The translations under genes and the position numbers were made by a program. Of a stretch of DNA of 64,000 nucleotides, positions 16,863 to 25,074 are shown one piece after another (the first letter of the stretch is position 1; each line of letters begins with the position of its first letter). The stretch is from the NCBI GenBank assembly GCA_947497985.1, contig CANMIX010000001.1, forward strand, positions 62,001 to 126,000, read 5' to 3'. This DNA is from an uncultured Paracoccaceae bacterium. GTDB taxonomy: Bacteria; Pseudomonadota; Alphaproteobacteria; Rhodobacterales; Rhodobacteraceae. Below the pieces are notes generated by a model. That model had not been told where the DNA came from. It saw only the letters and a program-made list of their open reading frames with translations, and searched no databases.

Positions 16863-17759
16863 ATGGTGCAGCAGATGACACCGGCACAGGCCTTTGCCCG
16901 ATACGAGGCGATACGCCCGCGACTGCCGACTGCGGCGGCGCCCGGTCCTGCCAAACAGGCGGCAACCCTTGCCGAGGTCAGCGGGCATTTTGATGCCTTT
17001 GTCTTTGACGCCTATGGGGTGTTGAACGTCGGCGACCAACCGGTACCCGGCGCACGCCAACGCATTGATGCGTTACGCGCCGCTGGCAAACAGGTCATCG
17101 TCTTGACCAATGCGGCCAGTTTCACCCGCCCACAGACCGATGCCAAGTTCCAGAACCTCGGCTTTGACTTTGCCCCGGATGAGATCGTCTCGAGCCGGGA
17201 AGTCTGCGAACAGCACCTGACAGGCGGCGGCACCTGGGGCGTGATGGCGCCGGACGGGTTTCAAACGGACGAGTTACCGGTGAAATCCCAAGTCTTAGAG
17301 GATGATCCGGATGCCTATCACACTGCCGCTGGCTTCCTGCTTTTGTCCTCGGCCGGGTGGACAGCCAAACGCCATGACTTGCTGTGCCGCAGCCTAAACC
17401 AAGCACCGCGTCCCATTGTGGTTGCCAATCCTGACCTTGTCGCCCCCCGTGAAGATGGTCTGTCGCTGGAACCGGGATTTTTTGCGCAGGATCTGCAGGA
17501 CATGTTCGGCTGCGTGGCAGAGTTTCACGGAAAGCCCTTTCCCTCGGTCTATGACGCGGTGGAACAGCGCCTGAAAGGGGTCGCCCCGAACCGTGTCGCG
17601 ATGGTTGGCGATACCCTGCACACCGATATTCTGGGCGCGCAATCGCGGGGCTGGGGCAGCGTTCTGGTCACGGATCACGGGTTGTTTGCCGGGCTTGATG
17701 TGGCCCCTTTTGTCACACAAAGCGGCATCATTCCGGACTGGATTGTACCGACGATCTAG
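16863..17759 (+). CDS. HAD-superfamily class IIA phosphatase (TIGR01459-like)
   Basis: 298 residues. HAD motif I reads FVFDAYGVLNVG, with tyrosine where the second aspartate usually is, as in this subfamily. Motif II is VIVLTNAAS; motif III/IV lies at GKPFPSVYDAVEQRL and VAMVGDTLHTDILGAQ. The class IIA cap lies between motifs II and III. The family includes phosphoglycolate and glycerol-phosphate phosphatases. Three bases after ugpQ, it is well placed to dephosphorylate imported G3P or a related phosphoester; this is inference from context. Confidence 0.8.
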   Translation: MVQQMTPAQAFARYEAIRPRLPTAAAPGPAKQAATLAEVSGHFDAFVFDAYGVLNVGDQPVPGARQRIDALRAAGKQVIVLTNAASFTRPQTDAKFQNLGFDFAPDEIVSSREVCEQHLTGGGTWGVMAPDGFQTDELPVKSQVLEDDPDAYHTAAGFLLLSSAGWTAKRHDLLCRSLNQAPRPIVVANPDLVAPREDGLSLEPGFFAQDLQDMFGCVAEFHGKPFPSVYDAVEQRLKGVAPNRVAMVGDTLHTDILGAQSRGWGSVLVTDHGLFAGLDVAPFVTQSGIIPDWIVPTI

Positions 17760-17792
17760 CCTCATCTGCGCCTTTGCCATAAAAGGCGGAGC

Positions 17793-18539
17793 ATGAGCGA
17801 ATTAAACGACAGGCAACGCGAGATCGTCGAACGGCTGCGCGACACAGGCCAGCAATCGATCAATGAGCTGGCCGAAATTTATGGTGTGGCCACACAAACC
17901 ATCCGTCGCGACACCAACGCCCTGTGCGATCAAGGTCTGGCGCGTCGTGTCCACGGCGGCGTGGCCCCGCCCGCCAATCCGGTCAATTTGAACTTTCGCG
18001 CGCGCTCCATCCTGAACGACGCGCCCAAACGCGCCATAGCCGCAGCAGTGGCCGCCATGATCCCACCGGGGTCGACGGTCTTGCTGGGGATTGGCACCAC
18101 GGTGCAATACACTGCCGAAGCCTTGATGCAGACACCTGACATCACGCTGGTGACCAACAATCTGGAAGTGGCGAGCCTGATGTGTGGCGTCGACCACAGT
18201 GAGGTGCATCTGGTGGGCGGGCAGCTGCGCGCCGAAGACCGCGATCTGGTTGGGCCCGGCACATTGGACGGCTATCGCCGCTTTGTGGCGGATTTTGGCA
18301 TTGTCAGCTGCGGTGCGCTGGATCTGGATCACGGGGTGCTGGACTACAAACAATTCGACGCAGACGTCAGCAACACCATCCGACGTGCATCGCGTCAGCA
18401 TTTGTTGTTGGCAGATGACAGCAAATGGCAAAACAAGGCCCACCATCGGGTCTATGACTTTCATACCGCCGACCAATTTATCACCAATCGCCTGCCCAAA
18501 CGGGACCATTGGGACGGCTGTCCAGTGACGATTGTCTGA
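17793..18539 (+). CDS. DeoR/GlpR-family transcriptional regulator
   Basis: 248 residues. The N-terminal DeoR helix-turn-helix (RQREIVERLRDTGQQSINEL, then VATQTIRRDTNALCDQGLARRVHGG) is followed by the DeoRC sugar-phosphate sensor domain (NNLEVASLMCGVDHSEVHLVGG and VSCGALDLDHGVLDYKQFDADV). GlpR-type repressors respond to G3P. Located directly after ugp genes, it is the likely repressor of this locus with a phosphorylated three-carbon inducer. That link is inferred; no operator was proven. Confidence 0.88.
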   Translation: MSELNDRQREIVERLRDTGQQSINELAEIYGVATQTIRRDTNALCDQGLARRVHGGVAPPANPVNLNFRARSILNDAPKRAIAAAVAAMIPPGSTVLLGIGTTVQYTAEALMQTPDITLVTNNLEVASLMCGVDHSEVHLVGGQLRAEDRDLVGPGTLDGYRRFVADFGIVSCGALDLDHGVLDYKQFDADVSNTIRRASRQHLLLADDSKWQNKAHHRVYDFHTADQFITNRLPKRDHWDGCPVTIV

Positions 18540-18645
18540 ACCACGACCACACCCTGCACAGTTTCAGTGGATCCTTTGAAATCAACGGGTTCACCTCCTT
18601 GCGAAAACATGCATAGCTGAGGCCAACCCACGTGCAGGAGCCCCT

Positions 18646-20190
18646 ATGCCACGCCCGCGCAACATTCTGTTTGTCCTGATCGATCAACTGCGCGCCGACG
18701 CGGTTTTTGGCGCACTGGCCAAGCATGTGAACCTGCCGAACTTGCGCGCCTTTCAGCAGGATGCAGTGAGTTTCACCCGCAATTACACAGTGGTGAACCC
18801 CTGCGGCCCATCACGCGCGTCAATCCTGACGGGGCAATATGCGATGAACCACCGGGCTGTCCGCAATGGCACGCCGCTGCGCCATGACACGCCCAATATC
18901 GCAGGTGAAATGCGGAAAGCTGGATATCTGCCAATGTTGTTTGGCTACACAGATACCTCGAACGATCCGCGCGTCTCACACCCCAATGATCCACGGGTGC
19001 AAAGCTATGAATACCACCTGCCGGACTTCCACGAGATGCTGGAAATGCGGCTCGAGGAATCTTTTCCATGGCGGGCGCATCTGCGCAAACGCGGTTACCA
19101 TTTCGACAAGTACTGGGACCTCTATCGCCCTGTCGCAGCACAGGGCGGCAAGCCCAAACTGAACGATCCTGCGCTATATTCAGCCGAGGACAGCGACACC
19201 GCCTTTCTCACCGATCAGTTTCTGGATCGGATGCGCGGCTTCGAAGGGCAAAGCTGGTTCGCCCATCTGACCTATATCCGCCCGCACCCGCCTTTGGTGG
19301 CGCCTGCACCCTATAATCAAATGTACGACCCGACCCGGCTTCCATTGCCCAAGGGTCTGCCAACAGCGGCAGATGAGGCCGCCGTGCATCCGTTCTTTGC
19401 CGCGCCCAATGCCGATATAGCGAGTTTTGTCGAAGGGTTCCCGGACCTTGAACCAAGCGAAGAGAACATCCAGACCCTGCGCGCTATCTATCTGGGGTTG
19501 GCCAGCGAAGTGGATCACCACATCGGCCGTATCATGGAATATCTGCGCGACAGCGGCCAATATGAGGATACGTTGATTGTCCTCAGCGCCGACCACGGAG
19601 AGATGCTGGGCGACCGCCACGCCTGGGGCAAACACACCGTCTATGACGCGGCCTATCACACGCCCTTGATGATCCGAATGCCGGACAATGCCACACAGGC
19701 CGGATCGCAGGTTTCCGCGCTCACAGAGTCGATTGATCTGATGCCAACGATCCTGGAATGGGTTGGGCAAGACATTCCGAATGCGGTTGACGGGTGTTCG
19801 TTGCTGCCGCTTCTGCGGGGTGAGGATCCCGATGACTGGCGGCAATATTCCTTTTCCGAACTGGATTTTGGGGACCCGATCACCCCAACGGCACTGCAAA
19901 CTGCCTTGGGCACCACCGCGACAACGTCCTGTCTGGCAATCCTGCGAGATACGCGTTTCACTTTGGTGCAATTTGCAGCCGATCTGCCGCCAATGTTGTT
20001 CGATACGGCGGCGGATGGTGAAATGGTGAACGTCGCGGATCATCCTGATTACCAAAGCGACCTTTTCCGACTGACACAGCAGATGCTGCGGCATAGGATG
20101 ATGTATCAGGACCACACGCTGTCCTTTGACATGATTACCAATGCAGGTCCGCGCAGATCGCAACGACACAGGTTTGGTGCACATGACTAG
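18646..20190 (+). CDS. Sulfatase-superfamily phosphonate monoester hydrolase / phosphodiesterase
   Basis: 514 residues without signal peptide. The formylglycine motif is C53-G-P-S-R (NPCGPSRAS). Metal-site residues are in the N-terminal LIDQLRAD and in VLSADHGEMLGDRHAWGKH. Segments such as MNHRAVRNGTPL, SHPNDPRV and RPHPPLVAPAPYNQMYDP match what I recall of Rhizobium leguminosarum phosphonate monoester hydrolase, a promiscuous phosphodiesterase, rather than true sulfatases. It needs a formylglycine-generating enzyme, not seen in this window. Between the GlpR-like regulator and a glycerate kinase, it probably cleaves a phosphodiester related to glycerol. A clear AGGAG precedes the ATG. Confidence 0.82.
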   Translation: MPRPRNILFVLIDQLRADAVFGALAKHVNLPNLRAFQQDAVSFTRNYTVVNPCGPSRASILTGQYAMNHRAVRNGTPLRHDTPNIAGEMRKAGYLPMLFGYTDTSNDPRVSHPNDPRVQSYEYHLPDFHEMLEMRLEESFPWRAHLRKRGYHFDKYWDLYRPVAAQGGKPKLNDPALYSAEDSDTAFLTDQFLDRMRGFEGQSWFAHLTYIRPHPPLVAPAPYNQMYDPTRLPLPKGLPTAADEAAVHPFFAAPNADIASFVEGFPDLEPSEENIQTLRAIYLGLASEVDHHIGRIMEYLRDSGQYEDTLIVLSADHGEMLGDRHAWGKHTVYDAAYHTPLMIRMPDNATQAGSQVSALTESIDLMPTILEWVGQDIPNAVDGCSLLPLLRGEDPDDWRQYSFSELDFGDPITPTALQTALGTTATTSCLAILRDTRFTLVQFAADLPPMLFDTAADGEMVNVADHPDYQSDLFRLTQQMLRHRMMYQDHTLSFDMITNAGPRRSQRHRFGAHD

Positions 20191-20217
20191 CCAAGCTCAA
20201 AACAACAAGGGGTGCTT

Positions 20218-21477
20218 ATGAAAGACCTGCAAGAAACCGCTTTGCGCCTGTTCCAAGCCGGCGTTGACCGGGCTGATCCTGCACGTGCCCTGCGCCAACA
20301 GCTGATGCTGGAACCTCTGCCGGAACTGCCGAAGGGGGGGCAATACTATGTCGTGTCCATCGGCAAGGCCGCGATCCCGATGATGCGCGAAGCCTTGGCC
20401 CATGTATCAGATGCATGTTCAGCGCTGGTGGTCACCAACGGCGAGAATGCAGATGAGGTTGACGGCGCAACGGTAATGATCGGCAGCCACCCTGTGCCCG
20501 ATCAAGGCAGCGCAGACGCAGGCAAGGCCGTGTTGGATTTTGTCGCCAATGCCGGTGCGGACGACCGGGTCATCGCGCTAATCTCTGGTGGCGGGTCGGC
20601 CCTGGCTGTTGCCCCGAGCGCCCGCATCAGCCTTGAGGACAAAGCGCAGGTGAACCAATTGTTGTTGAGCGCCGGTTTGGACATCAACCAGATGAACCTG
20701 GTGCGCCAACAGCTGTCGGACCTCAAAGGCGGCGGGCTATTGCGTCAGGCGGCACCGGCACCGGTTTTTGCCTATATCCTGTCGGATGTTATTGGCGACG
20801 ACCTGCGCGCCATTGCGTCGGGGCCAACCGTGGCGGCCATTTCTGACCGTGGTGCTGCCCGTGACGTGTTGGAGAAATCCGCCCTGTGGGATGCGGTCCC
20901 ACAATCCGTTCGCAATCACCTGTCGCAACCCGGCGGCAGCGCACGCCGCCCCAGCGCGCGCAACACATTGATCGGATCAAATCGGTTCAGCCTGGACGCC
21001 GTTGCCGCCCTTGCGGCCAAGGACTGGGACACGCAGATCGTCTCACATGCGTTGGTTGGCGATGTGCGCACAGCCGCACGCCAGATTATCGACGCGGCGC
21101 AAGCTGTTTCAAACCGGCGTCCAACTGCCCTTTTGTGGGGCGGAGAGACTACCGTGCAGATCCACGGTGACGGACGCGGTGGGCGCAATCAGGAATTGGC
21201 CTTGCGGGTGGCACAGATGGGTGCAGACATGCTTGCCGGAGAGTGGCTGTTCCTGTCCGCAGGGACGGACGGGCGCGATGGGCCAACAGATGCCGCCGGT
21301 GGGATCGTCAATGCCCAGACCTGGGAAGCAATTTCTAAAGTTGGTTATGATCCGCAGACACTGTTAGACAACAACGACAGCTACACCGCGTTATCAGTTG
21401 CAAAATCATTGGTCATCACCGGCGGCACCGGTACAAATGTCGCGGATTTGCAGATCTTCTTGCGCTTGCCCGGCTGA
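20218..21477 (+). CDS. Glycerate kinase (MOFRL/GckA-TtuD family)
   Basis: 419 residues. The family phosphorylates glycerate, usually to 2-phosphoglycerate, feeding lower glycolysis. Features: YVVSIGKAAIPMMREAL, the glycine-rich ALISGGGSALAVAPS, LSDVIGDDLRAIASGPTV, and the C-terminal MOFRL domain with ALLWGGETTVQI, GRGGRNQELAL, LSAGTDGRDGPTDAAGG and ITGGTGTNVADLQI. ATG 20218 is chosen because AAGGGG sits five to six bases upstream; an in-frame GTG lies six bases earlier. Older annotations call this family hydroxypyruvate reductase. It ends the ugp-PMH run. Confidence 0.9.
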   Translation: MKDLQETALRLFQAGVDRADPARALRQQLMLEPLPELPKGGQYYVVSIGKAAIPMMREALAHVSDACSALVVTNGENADEVDGATVMIGSHPVPDQGSADAGKAVLDFVANAGADDRVIALISGGGSALAVAPSARISLEDKAQVNQLLLSAGLDINQMNLVRQQLSDLKGGGLLRQAAPAPVFAYILSDVIGDDLRAIASGPTVAAISDRGAARDVLEKSALWDAVPQSVRNHLSQPGGSARRPSARNTLIGSNRFSLDAVAALAAKDWDTQIVSHALVGDVRTAARQIIDAAQAVSNRRPTALLWGGETTVQIHGDGRGGRNQELALRVAQMGADMLAGEWLFLSAGTDGRDGPTDAAGGIVNAQTWEAISKVGYDPQTLLDNNDSYTALSVAKSLVITGGTGTNVADLQIFLRLPG

Positions 21478-21499
21478 CACCGGTCATTGCAACATGGGA

Positions 21500-21949
21500 T
21501 CAGGCGTCGTGTCGCGGCTCTTCGCCTTCGTGCAATTCATTCAACAGATCCAGCAAAAGGTCGTAACGTTCAGACCCCAATTTACTGCGGATTTGTTCAG
21601 CCAGAGCCAGAGCAGATTCAATATTCGCTGCAATCAATGCGCGCCCTTCGTCAGTGATCGAAATTAACTGACGTCGGCGATCTTCGGTGTCGCGCGCCCG
21701 AGCGATGTAAGACTTTTCCTCGAGCTTTTGCAAAATACGCGTCAAGCTCGGCAGCAGAAGGCACGTCTGTTCAGCAATCTTGGTCGGATCGATCGCGCCG
21801 TTCTCTTCGACGACGCGAAGAACCCGCCACTGTTGTTCAGTAACACCAGTTTCGCTGAGAAGTGTTCTAACAGGCCCCATAACAGATTCACGGGCACGCA
21901 ATAGCGCAATGGGCAAGGTTCGGGATGTACGAGGTAAACGACGCGGCAT
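21500..21949 (-). CDS. MarR-family regulator, HpaR-like
   Basis: 149 residues. It has a winged helix-turn-helix of the MarR family: TLPIALLRARESVMGPVRTL at the start, GVTEQQWRVLRVVEENGAID, and the wing DTEDRRRQLISITDEGRALI. The TxxIALLxARE and TEQQWRVxR blocks are those of HpaR, the homoprotocatechuate-operon regulator. Catabolic genes for aromatics are not in the window, so an aromatic effector is only a guess. It is divergent from the Liv-type transporter and likely controls it. A basic N-terminus (MPRRLPRTSR) precedes the conserved core. Confidence 0.83.
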   Translation of the reverse strand: MPRRLPRTSRTLPIALLRARESVMGPVRTLLSETGVTEQQWRVLRVVEENGAIDPTKIAEQTCLLLPSLTRILQKLEEKSYIARARDTEDRRRQLISITDEGRALIAANIESALALAEQIRSKLGSERYDLLLDLLNELHEGEEPRHDA

Positions 21950-22254
21950 GCCGGATTATCACCGTGTTATACGCTAAAGGCAAACCAAATTCCGAATTCT
22001 TGTATTTGGCAATCATTTACAGCGGGTGGTTATCGTATCACTCAATTATCGAATGTATTTTCAATCAAAGGTCAACGTGCCCTTCCCAATCGAAGCCCCC
22101 ATTTCTATTGCTGTAATTTGCGTGGACAGGCGTTGTTTGAACCGACTGTACGTAATTGCGCGGAATTGACCGCCAATTCCCGAGACATTTAGCGTAAATT
22201 GTATAAGTGGAGAGAGGCTCAACCTTAGATTTTGACCCTCTCAGGGAGGAAGTC
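21950..22254. promoter_or_regulatory. Divergent regulator/transporter promoter region with candidate operator
   Basis: 305 bases, visibly more AT-rich than the flanking genes. A perfect inverted repeat GGAATTG-ACCGC-CAATTCC lies at 22162-22180, about 75 bases before the transporter start. TTGACC (22166-22171), a good -35 hexamer, sits inside it, so a bound regulator would block RNA polymerase. The -10 element is less clear (TTAGCG at 22189 or TATAAG at 22203). GGGAGGA at about 22244-22250 is the ribosome binding site of the next gene. Confidence 0.5.
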
Positions 22255-23430
22255 ATGAAATATCGCATACTTGCCAGTGGCTTGGCATTGATCACGCTCG
22301 CCACCAGCGCAATTGCTGAAATCAAAATCGCTCATATCTATGGTAAAACCGGGCCGTTTGAAGCCTATGCCAAACAATCCCATGACGGTTTGATGCTCGG
22401 TATCGAATACGCAACCGGCAGCACCATGCAAGTCTTGGGCGAACCCATCGTAGTGGTGGAAAAAGACACTCAGTTGAAACCTGAAAACGGGCGCGCACTA
22501 TTGGAAGAGGCCTATGGCGACGACGAGGTTGACCTGGCCATTGGCCCCGTCAGCTCGGGTGTGGCGCTGGCCATGTTGCCTGTCGCAGAGGAATACGAGA
22601 AAATTCTGATTGTTGAGCCCGCAGTGGCAGATTCGATTACCGGCGAAAACTGGAACAGATACGTGTTCCGCACTTCCCGCAACTCGTCGCAGGATGCTGT
22701 TGCAAGTGCGGTCGCCCTGGCTGGCGACAACGTCCATATTGCCACGCTCGCGCAGGATTATGCCTTTGGTCGCGACGGGATTGCCGCCTTCCGTGAAGCG
22801 CTGGAAAAACAAGGACACCAGATCACACACGAGGAATTCGTCCCCACGGATACGGCCGACTTCACAGCGGCGGCCGAGCGTATTTTCAACGCAATGAAGG
22901 GGTTGGAGGGCGAAAAACGCCTGTTCATCCTCTGGGCAGGCAGCGGCAATCCATGGGCCAAGATCAACGCAATGAACCCGCAACGCTTTGGCATCGAATT
23001 TGCTGGCGTTGGCAATATCCTTGCTGCCCTCAAAGGGTTCAAAGACTTCAAGGGAATGGAGGGCGGCACTTATTATTACTACGAACTGCCCGATAATCCG
23101 GTGAACGACTGGCTGGTCAAGACACATTTTGAACGGTTTGACGGCCCACCGGACTTCTTTACCGCAGGAGGTATGGCCGCAGGCATTGCCGCCGTTGAAG
23201 CGATCAGGAAAGCTGGCTCCACCAACAGTGAAGACTTGATCACTTCGATGGAAGGTATGGAATGGCAAAGCCCAAAGGGCACCATGAAATTCCGCGCCCA
23301 AGATCACCAGGCCATGCAGTCGATGTACCACTTTAAACTCGACGTCCAAGACGGCGTTGACTGGGCCATTCCCACATTGGTCCGCGAACTCCCCATCGAC
23401 GAACTTCCTGTTCCTGTGCGCAACGAATAA
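22255..23430 (+). CDS. Liv-type ABC transporter substrate-binding protein
   Basis: 391 residues, periplasmic. Signal peptide MKYRILASGLALITLATSAI, cleaved near AIA-EIK, then IKIAHIYGKTGPFEAYAKQS, the type I periplasmic-binding fold used by branched-chain amino acid and amide transporters. The hinge blocks (NSSQDAVASAVALAG, QDYAFGRDGIAAFREAL) are conserved. Family members bind amino acids, amides, urea or aromatic acids; the HpaR-like neighbour hints at an aromatic or dicarboxylate ligand but does not prove it. The ATG at 22255 sits behind GGGAGGA. A strong terminator follows it. Confidence 0.88.
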   Translation: MKYRILASGLALITLATSAIAEIKIAHIYGKTGPFEAYAKQSHDGLMLGIEYATGSTMQVLGEPIVVVEKDTQLKPENGRALLEEAYGDDEVDLAIGPVSSGVALAMLPVAEEYEKILIVEPAVADSITGENWNRYVFRTSRNSSQDAVASAVALAGDNVHIATLAQDYAFGRDGIAAFREALEKQGHQITHEEFVPTDTADFTAAAERIFNAMKGLEGEKRLFILWAGSGNPWAKINAMNPQRFGIEFAGVGNILAALKGFKDFKGMEGGTYYYYELPDNPVNDWLVKTHFERFDGPPDFFTAGGMAAGIAAVEAIRKAGSTNSEDLITSMEGMEWQSPKGTMKFRAQDHQAMQSMYHFKLDVQDGVDWAIPTLVRELPIDELPVPVRNE

Positions 23431-23450
23431 TCACGCCGCGGATATTTTGA

Positions 23451-23491
23451 GGGCCTAGGAAGCTCTTGGTTTCCTAGGCCCGTCTCTTTTT
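23451..23491 (+). terminator. Rho-independent terminator/attenuator after the binding-protein gene
   Basis: GGGCCTAGGAA (23451-23461), a 9-base loop, TTCCTAGGCCC (23471-23481), then GTCTCTTTTT. The stem is a perfect 11 bp. It lies inside what should be one transporter operon, 21 bases after the binding-protein gene and 50 before the ATPase gene. It would limit read-through so that binding protein is made in excess. Confidence 0.85.
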
Positions 23492-23540
23492 GCGGACGAT
23501 TTTTCACGCCGCGGCATTCCCTGAACTATGCTCGGGAGAT

Positions 23541-24326
23541 ATGAACCCCATGTCATCTGCTCTGCTCCAAACACAGGATCTGACGGCCCGCTTTGGCGGC
23601 CATGTCGCGGTCAACGCTGTCAGCTGCGCATTTCAAGCCGGGTCCCTTACCGCGATCATCGGACCAAACGGGGCGGGCAAAACCACATATTTCGACCTGA
23701 TTTCAGGTCAGGTTCCGGCGAGCACCGGGCGTGTCTATCTGGACGGCCATGATATCAGCCGTCTTTCGGTGGCCTCGCGCACACAGGCGGGGATCGGGCG
23801 CGCGTTTCAGTTGACGAACCTCTTTCCTGATCTGACGGTCATGGAAAACCTGCGTCTTGTTGCACAATCAAAATCCTCCCGCCCTGCCTGCATATGGTCC
23901 ATGGCCAGCCGCCACAAAACGTTGATCGCGACCGCCGATCACGCCTTGGAACAGGTTCAATTGGCCGACCAGCGCAAGCTTACCGTCTCTGAACTGTCGC
24001 ATGGGGATCAGCGCAAGCTTGAGGTTGCAATGCTGATGACGCTGGACCCGCTGGTTTACATGTTTGACGAACCCACAGCAGGAATGAGCATGGATGAAGC
24101 GCCCGTTGTCCTGGATTTGATTGCCCAGCTGAAGCAACGCGCCGACCGAACGATTTTGCTGGTTGAACACAAGATGGAGGTGATCCGCGCCCTGGCTGAC
24201 CGGATCATCGTTTTGCACAACGGCGCGCTGGCTGCAGATGGTGCACCAACGGACGTGATGAATTCTGACGTCGTTCAGGAAGCTTACATCGGGCGCGGGT
24301 TGGAAGGAGTGTTGGATGCAGTCTGA
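23541..24326 (+). CDS. Liv-type ABC transporter ATP-binding protein (LivG-like)
   Basis: 261 residues. Walker A GPNGAGKTTYFDLISG, signature ELSHGDQRKLEVAMLM (SHGDQR replaces SGGQ, normal for LivG), Walker B PLVYMFDEPTAGMS and the C-terminal YIGRGL typical of LivG. The ATG at 23541 lies just after GGGAG; an in-frame ATG at 23550 is possible. Its stop overlaps the next gene by 11 bases. It works with LivF-like ATPase and the two permeases. Confidence 0.92.
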   Translation: MNPMSSALLQTQDLTARFGGHVAVNAVSCAFQAGSLTAIIGPNGAGKTTYFDLISGQVPASTGRVYLDGHDISRLSVASRTQAGIGRAFQLTNLFPDLTVMENLRLVAQSKSSRPACIWSMASRHKTLIATADHALEQVQLADQRKLTVSELSHGDQRKLEVAMLMTLDPLVYMFDEPTAGMSMDEAPVVLDLIAQLKQRADRTILLVEHKMEVIRALADRIIVLHNGALAADGAPTDVMNSDVVQEAYIGRGLEGVLDAV

Positions 24327-25041
24327 ACCAATCCTTGAACTGGATGGCGTCTATACCGACATCGGCCAATATCACATTCTACGCGGCGTGGACCTGCACG
24401 TCCCCCGCAGCACCGTGACCATGCTGCTCGGTCGCAACGGCGTGGGTAAAACGACGACTTTGCGGTCCATCATCGGCCATTGGCGTGCACGACAAGGGTT
24501 CATCCGGTATGACGGGATGGACATCACCAAGATGCCCACGGCTGAGATTGCCCGCGCTGGAATTGGTTATGTCCCCGAACAGATGGGCGTTTTCGCGGAT
24601 CTAACTGTGGAAGAAAACATGCGCCTTGCCGCTGTGTCCGGCCCCATAAACAGCGCCCGCCTGGATTGGATTTTTTCGGTCTTTCCCGCGCTCAAGACCT
24701 TTTGGTTCGCCCCGGCCGGAAACTTGTCCGGAGGCCAGAAACAGATGTTGTCAATTGCGCGCGCAATGATCGAAGAGCGCAAACTTTACCTGATTGATGA
24801 ACCGACCAAAGGGCTGGCACCAGCCATCGTCTCCACGATGGCGCGGGCCTTGGCCGACCTCAAACGTCAAGGCGCGGCTATTTTACTGGTGGAACAGAAT
24901 TTTGCCGTGGCCAAGGCGCTGGGTGACTTTGCCGATGTGATGGACGATGGCCATGTCATCTGGTCCGGGGCCATGTCGCGCCTGTCTGAAAGCGACGAGC
25001 TGCAACAAAAGCTGATGGGATTGAGCCTTGCTGGAAATTGA
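24316..25041 (+). CDS. Liv-type ABC transporter ATP-binding protein (LivF-like)
   Basis: 241 residues. Walker A LLGRNGVGKTTTLRSIIG, signature LSGGQKQMLSIARAMIEERK, Walker B LYLIDEPTKGLAPAIV, and VEQNF at the switch region, the standard LivF form. GRNGVGKT is the LivF-type P-loop. Translation is probably coupled to the preceding gene by the 11-base overlap. It forms the ATPase pair with the LivG-like protein. Confidence 0.92.
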   Translation: MQSEPILELDGVYTDIGQYHILRGVDLHVPRSTVTMLLGRNGVGKTTTLRSIIGHWRARQGFIRYDGMDITKMPTAEIARAGIGYVPEQMGVFADLTVEENMRLAAVSGPINSARLDWIFSVFPALKTFWFAPAGNLSGGQKQMLSIARAMIEERKLYLIDEPTKGLAPAIVSTMARALADLKRQGAAILLVEQNFAVAKALGDFADVMDDGHVIWSGAMSRLSESDELQQKLMGLSLAGN

Positions 25042-25074
25042 ATTGACCCACCCAACACCAGAAAGCACGCGTCC

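Noticed and set aside
18646-20190. Choline sulfatase or arylsulfatase
   Set aside because: Segments match phosphonate monoester hydrolase better than choline sulfatase, and there is no signal peptide; a sulfate-ester side activity remains possible.
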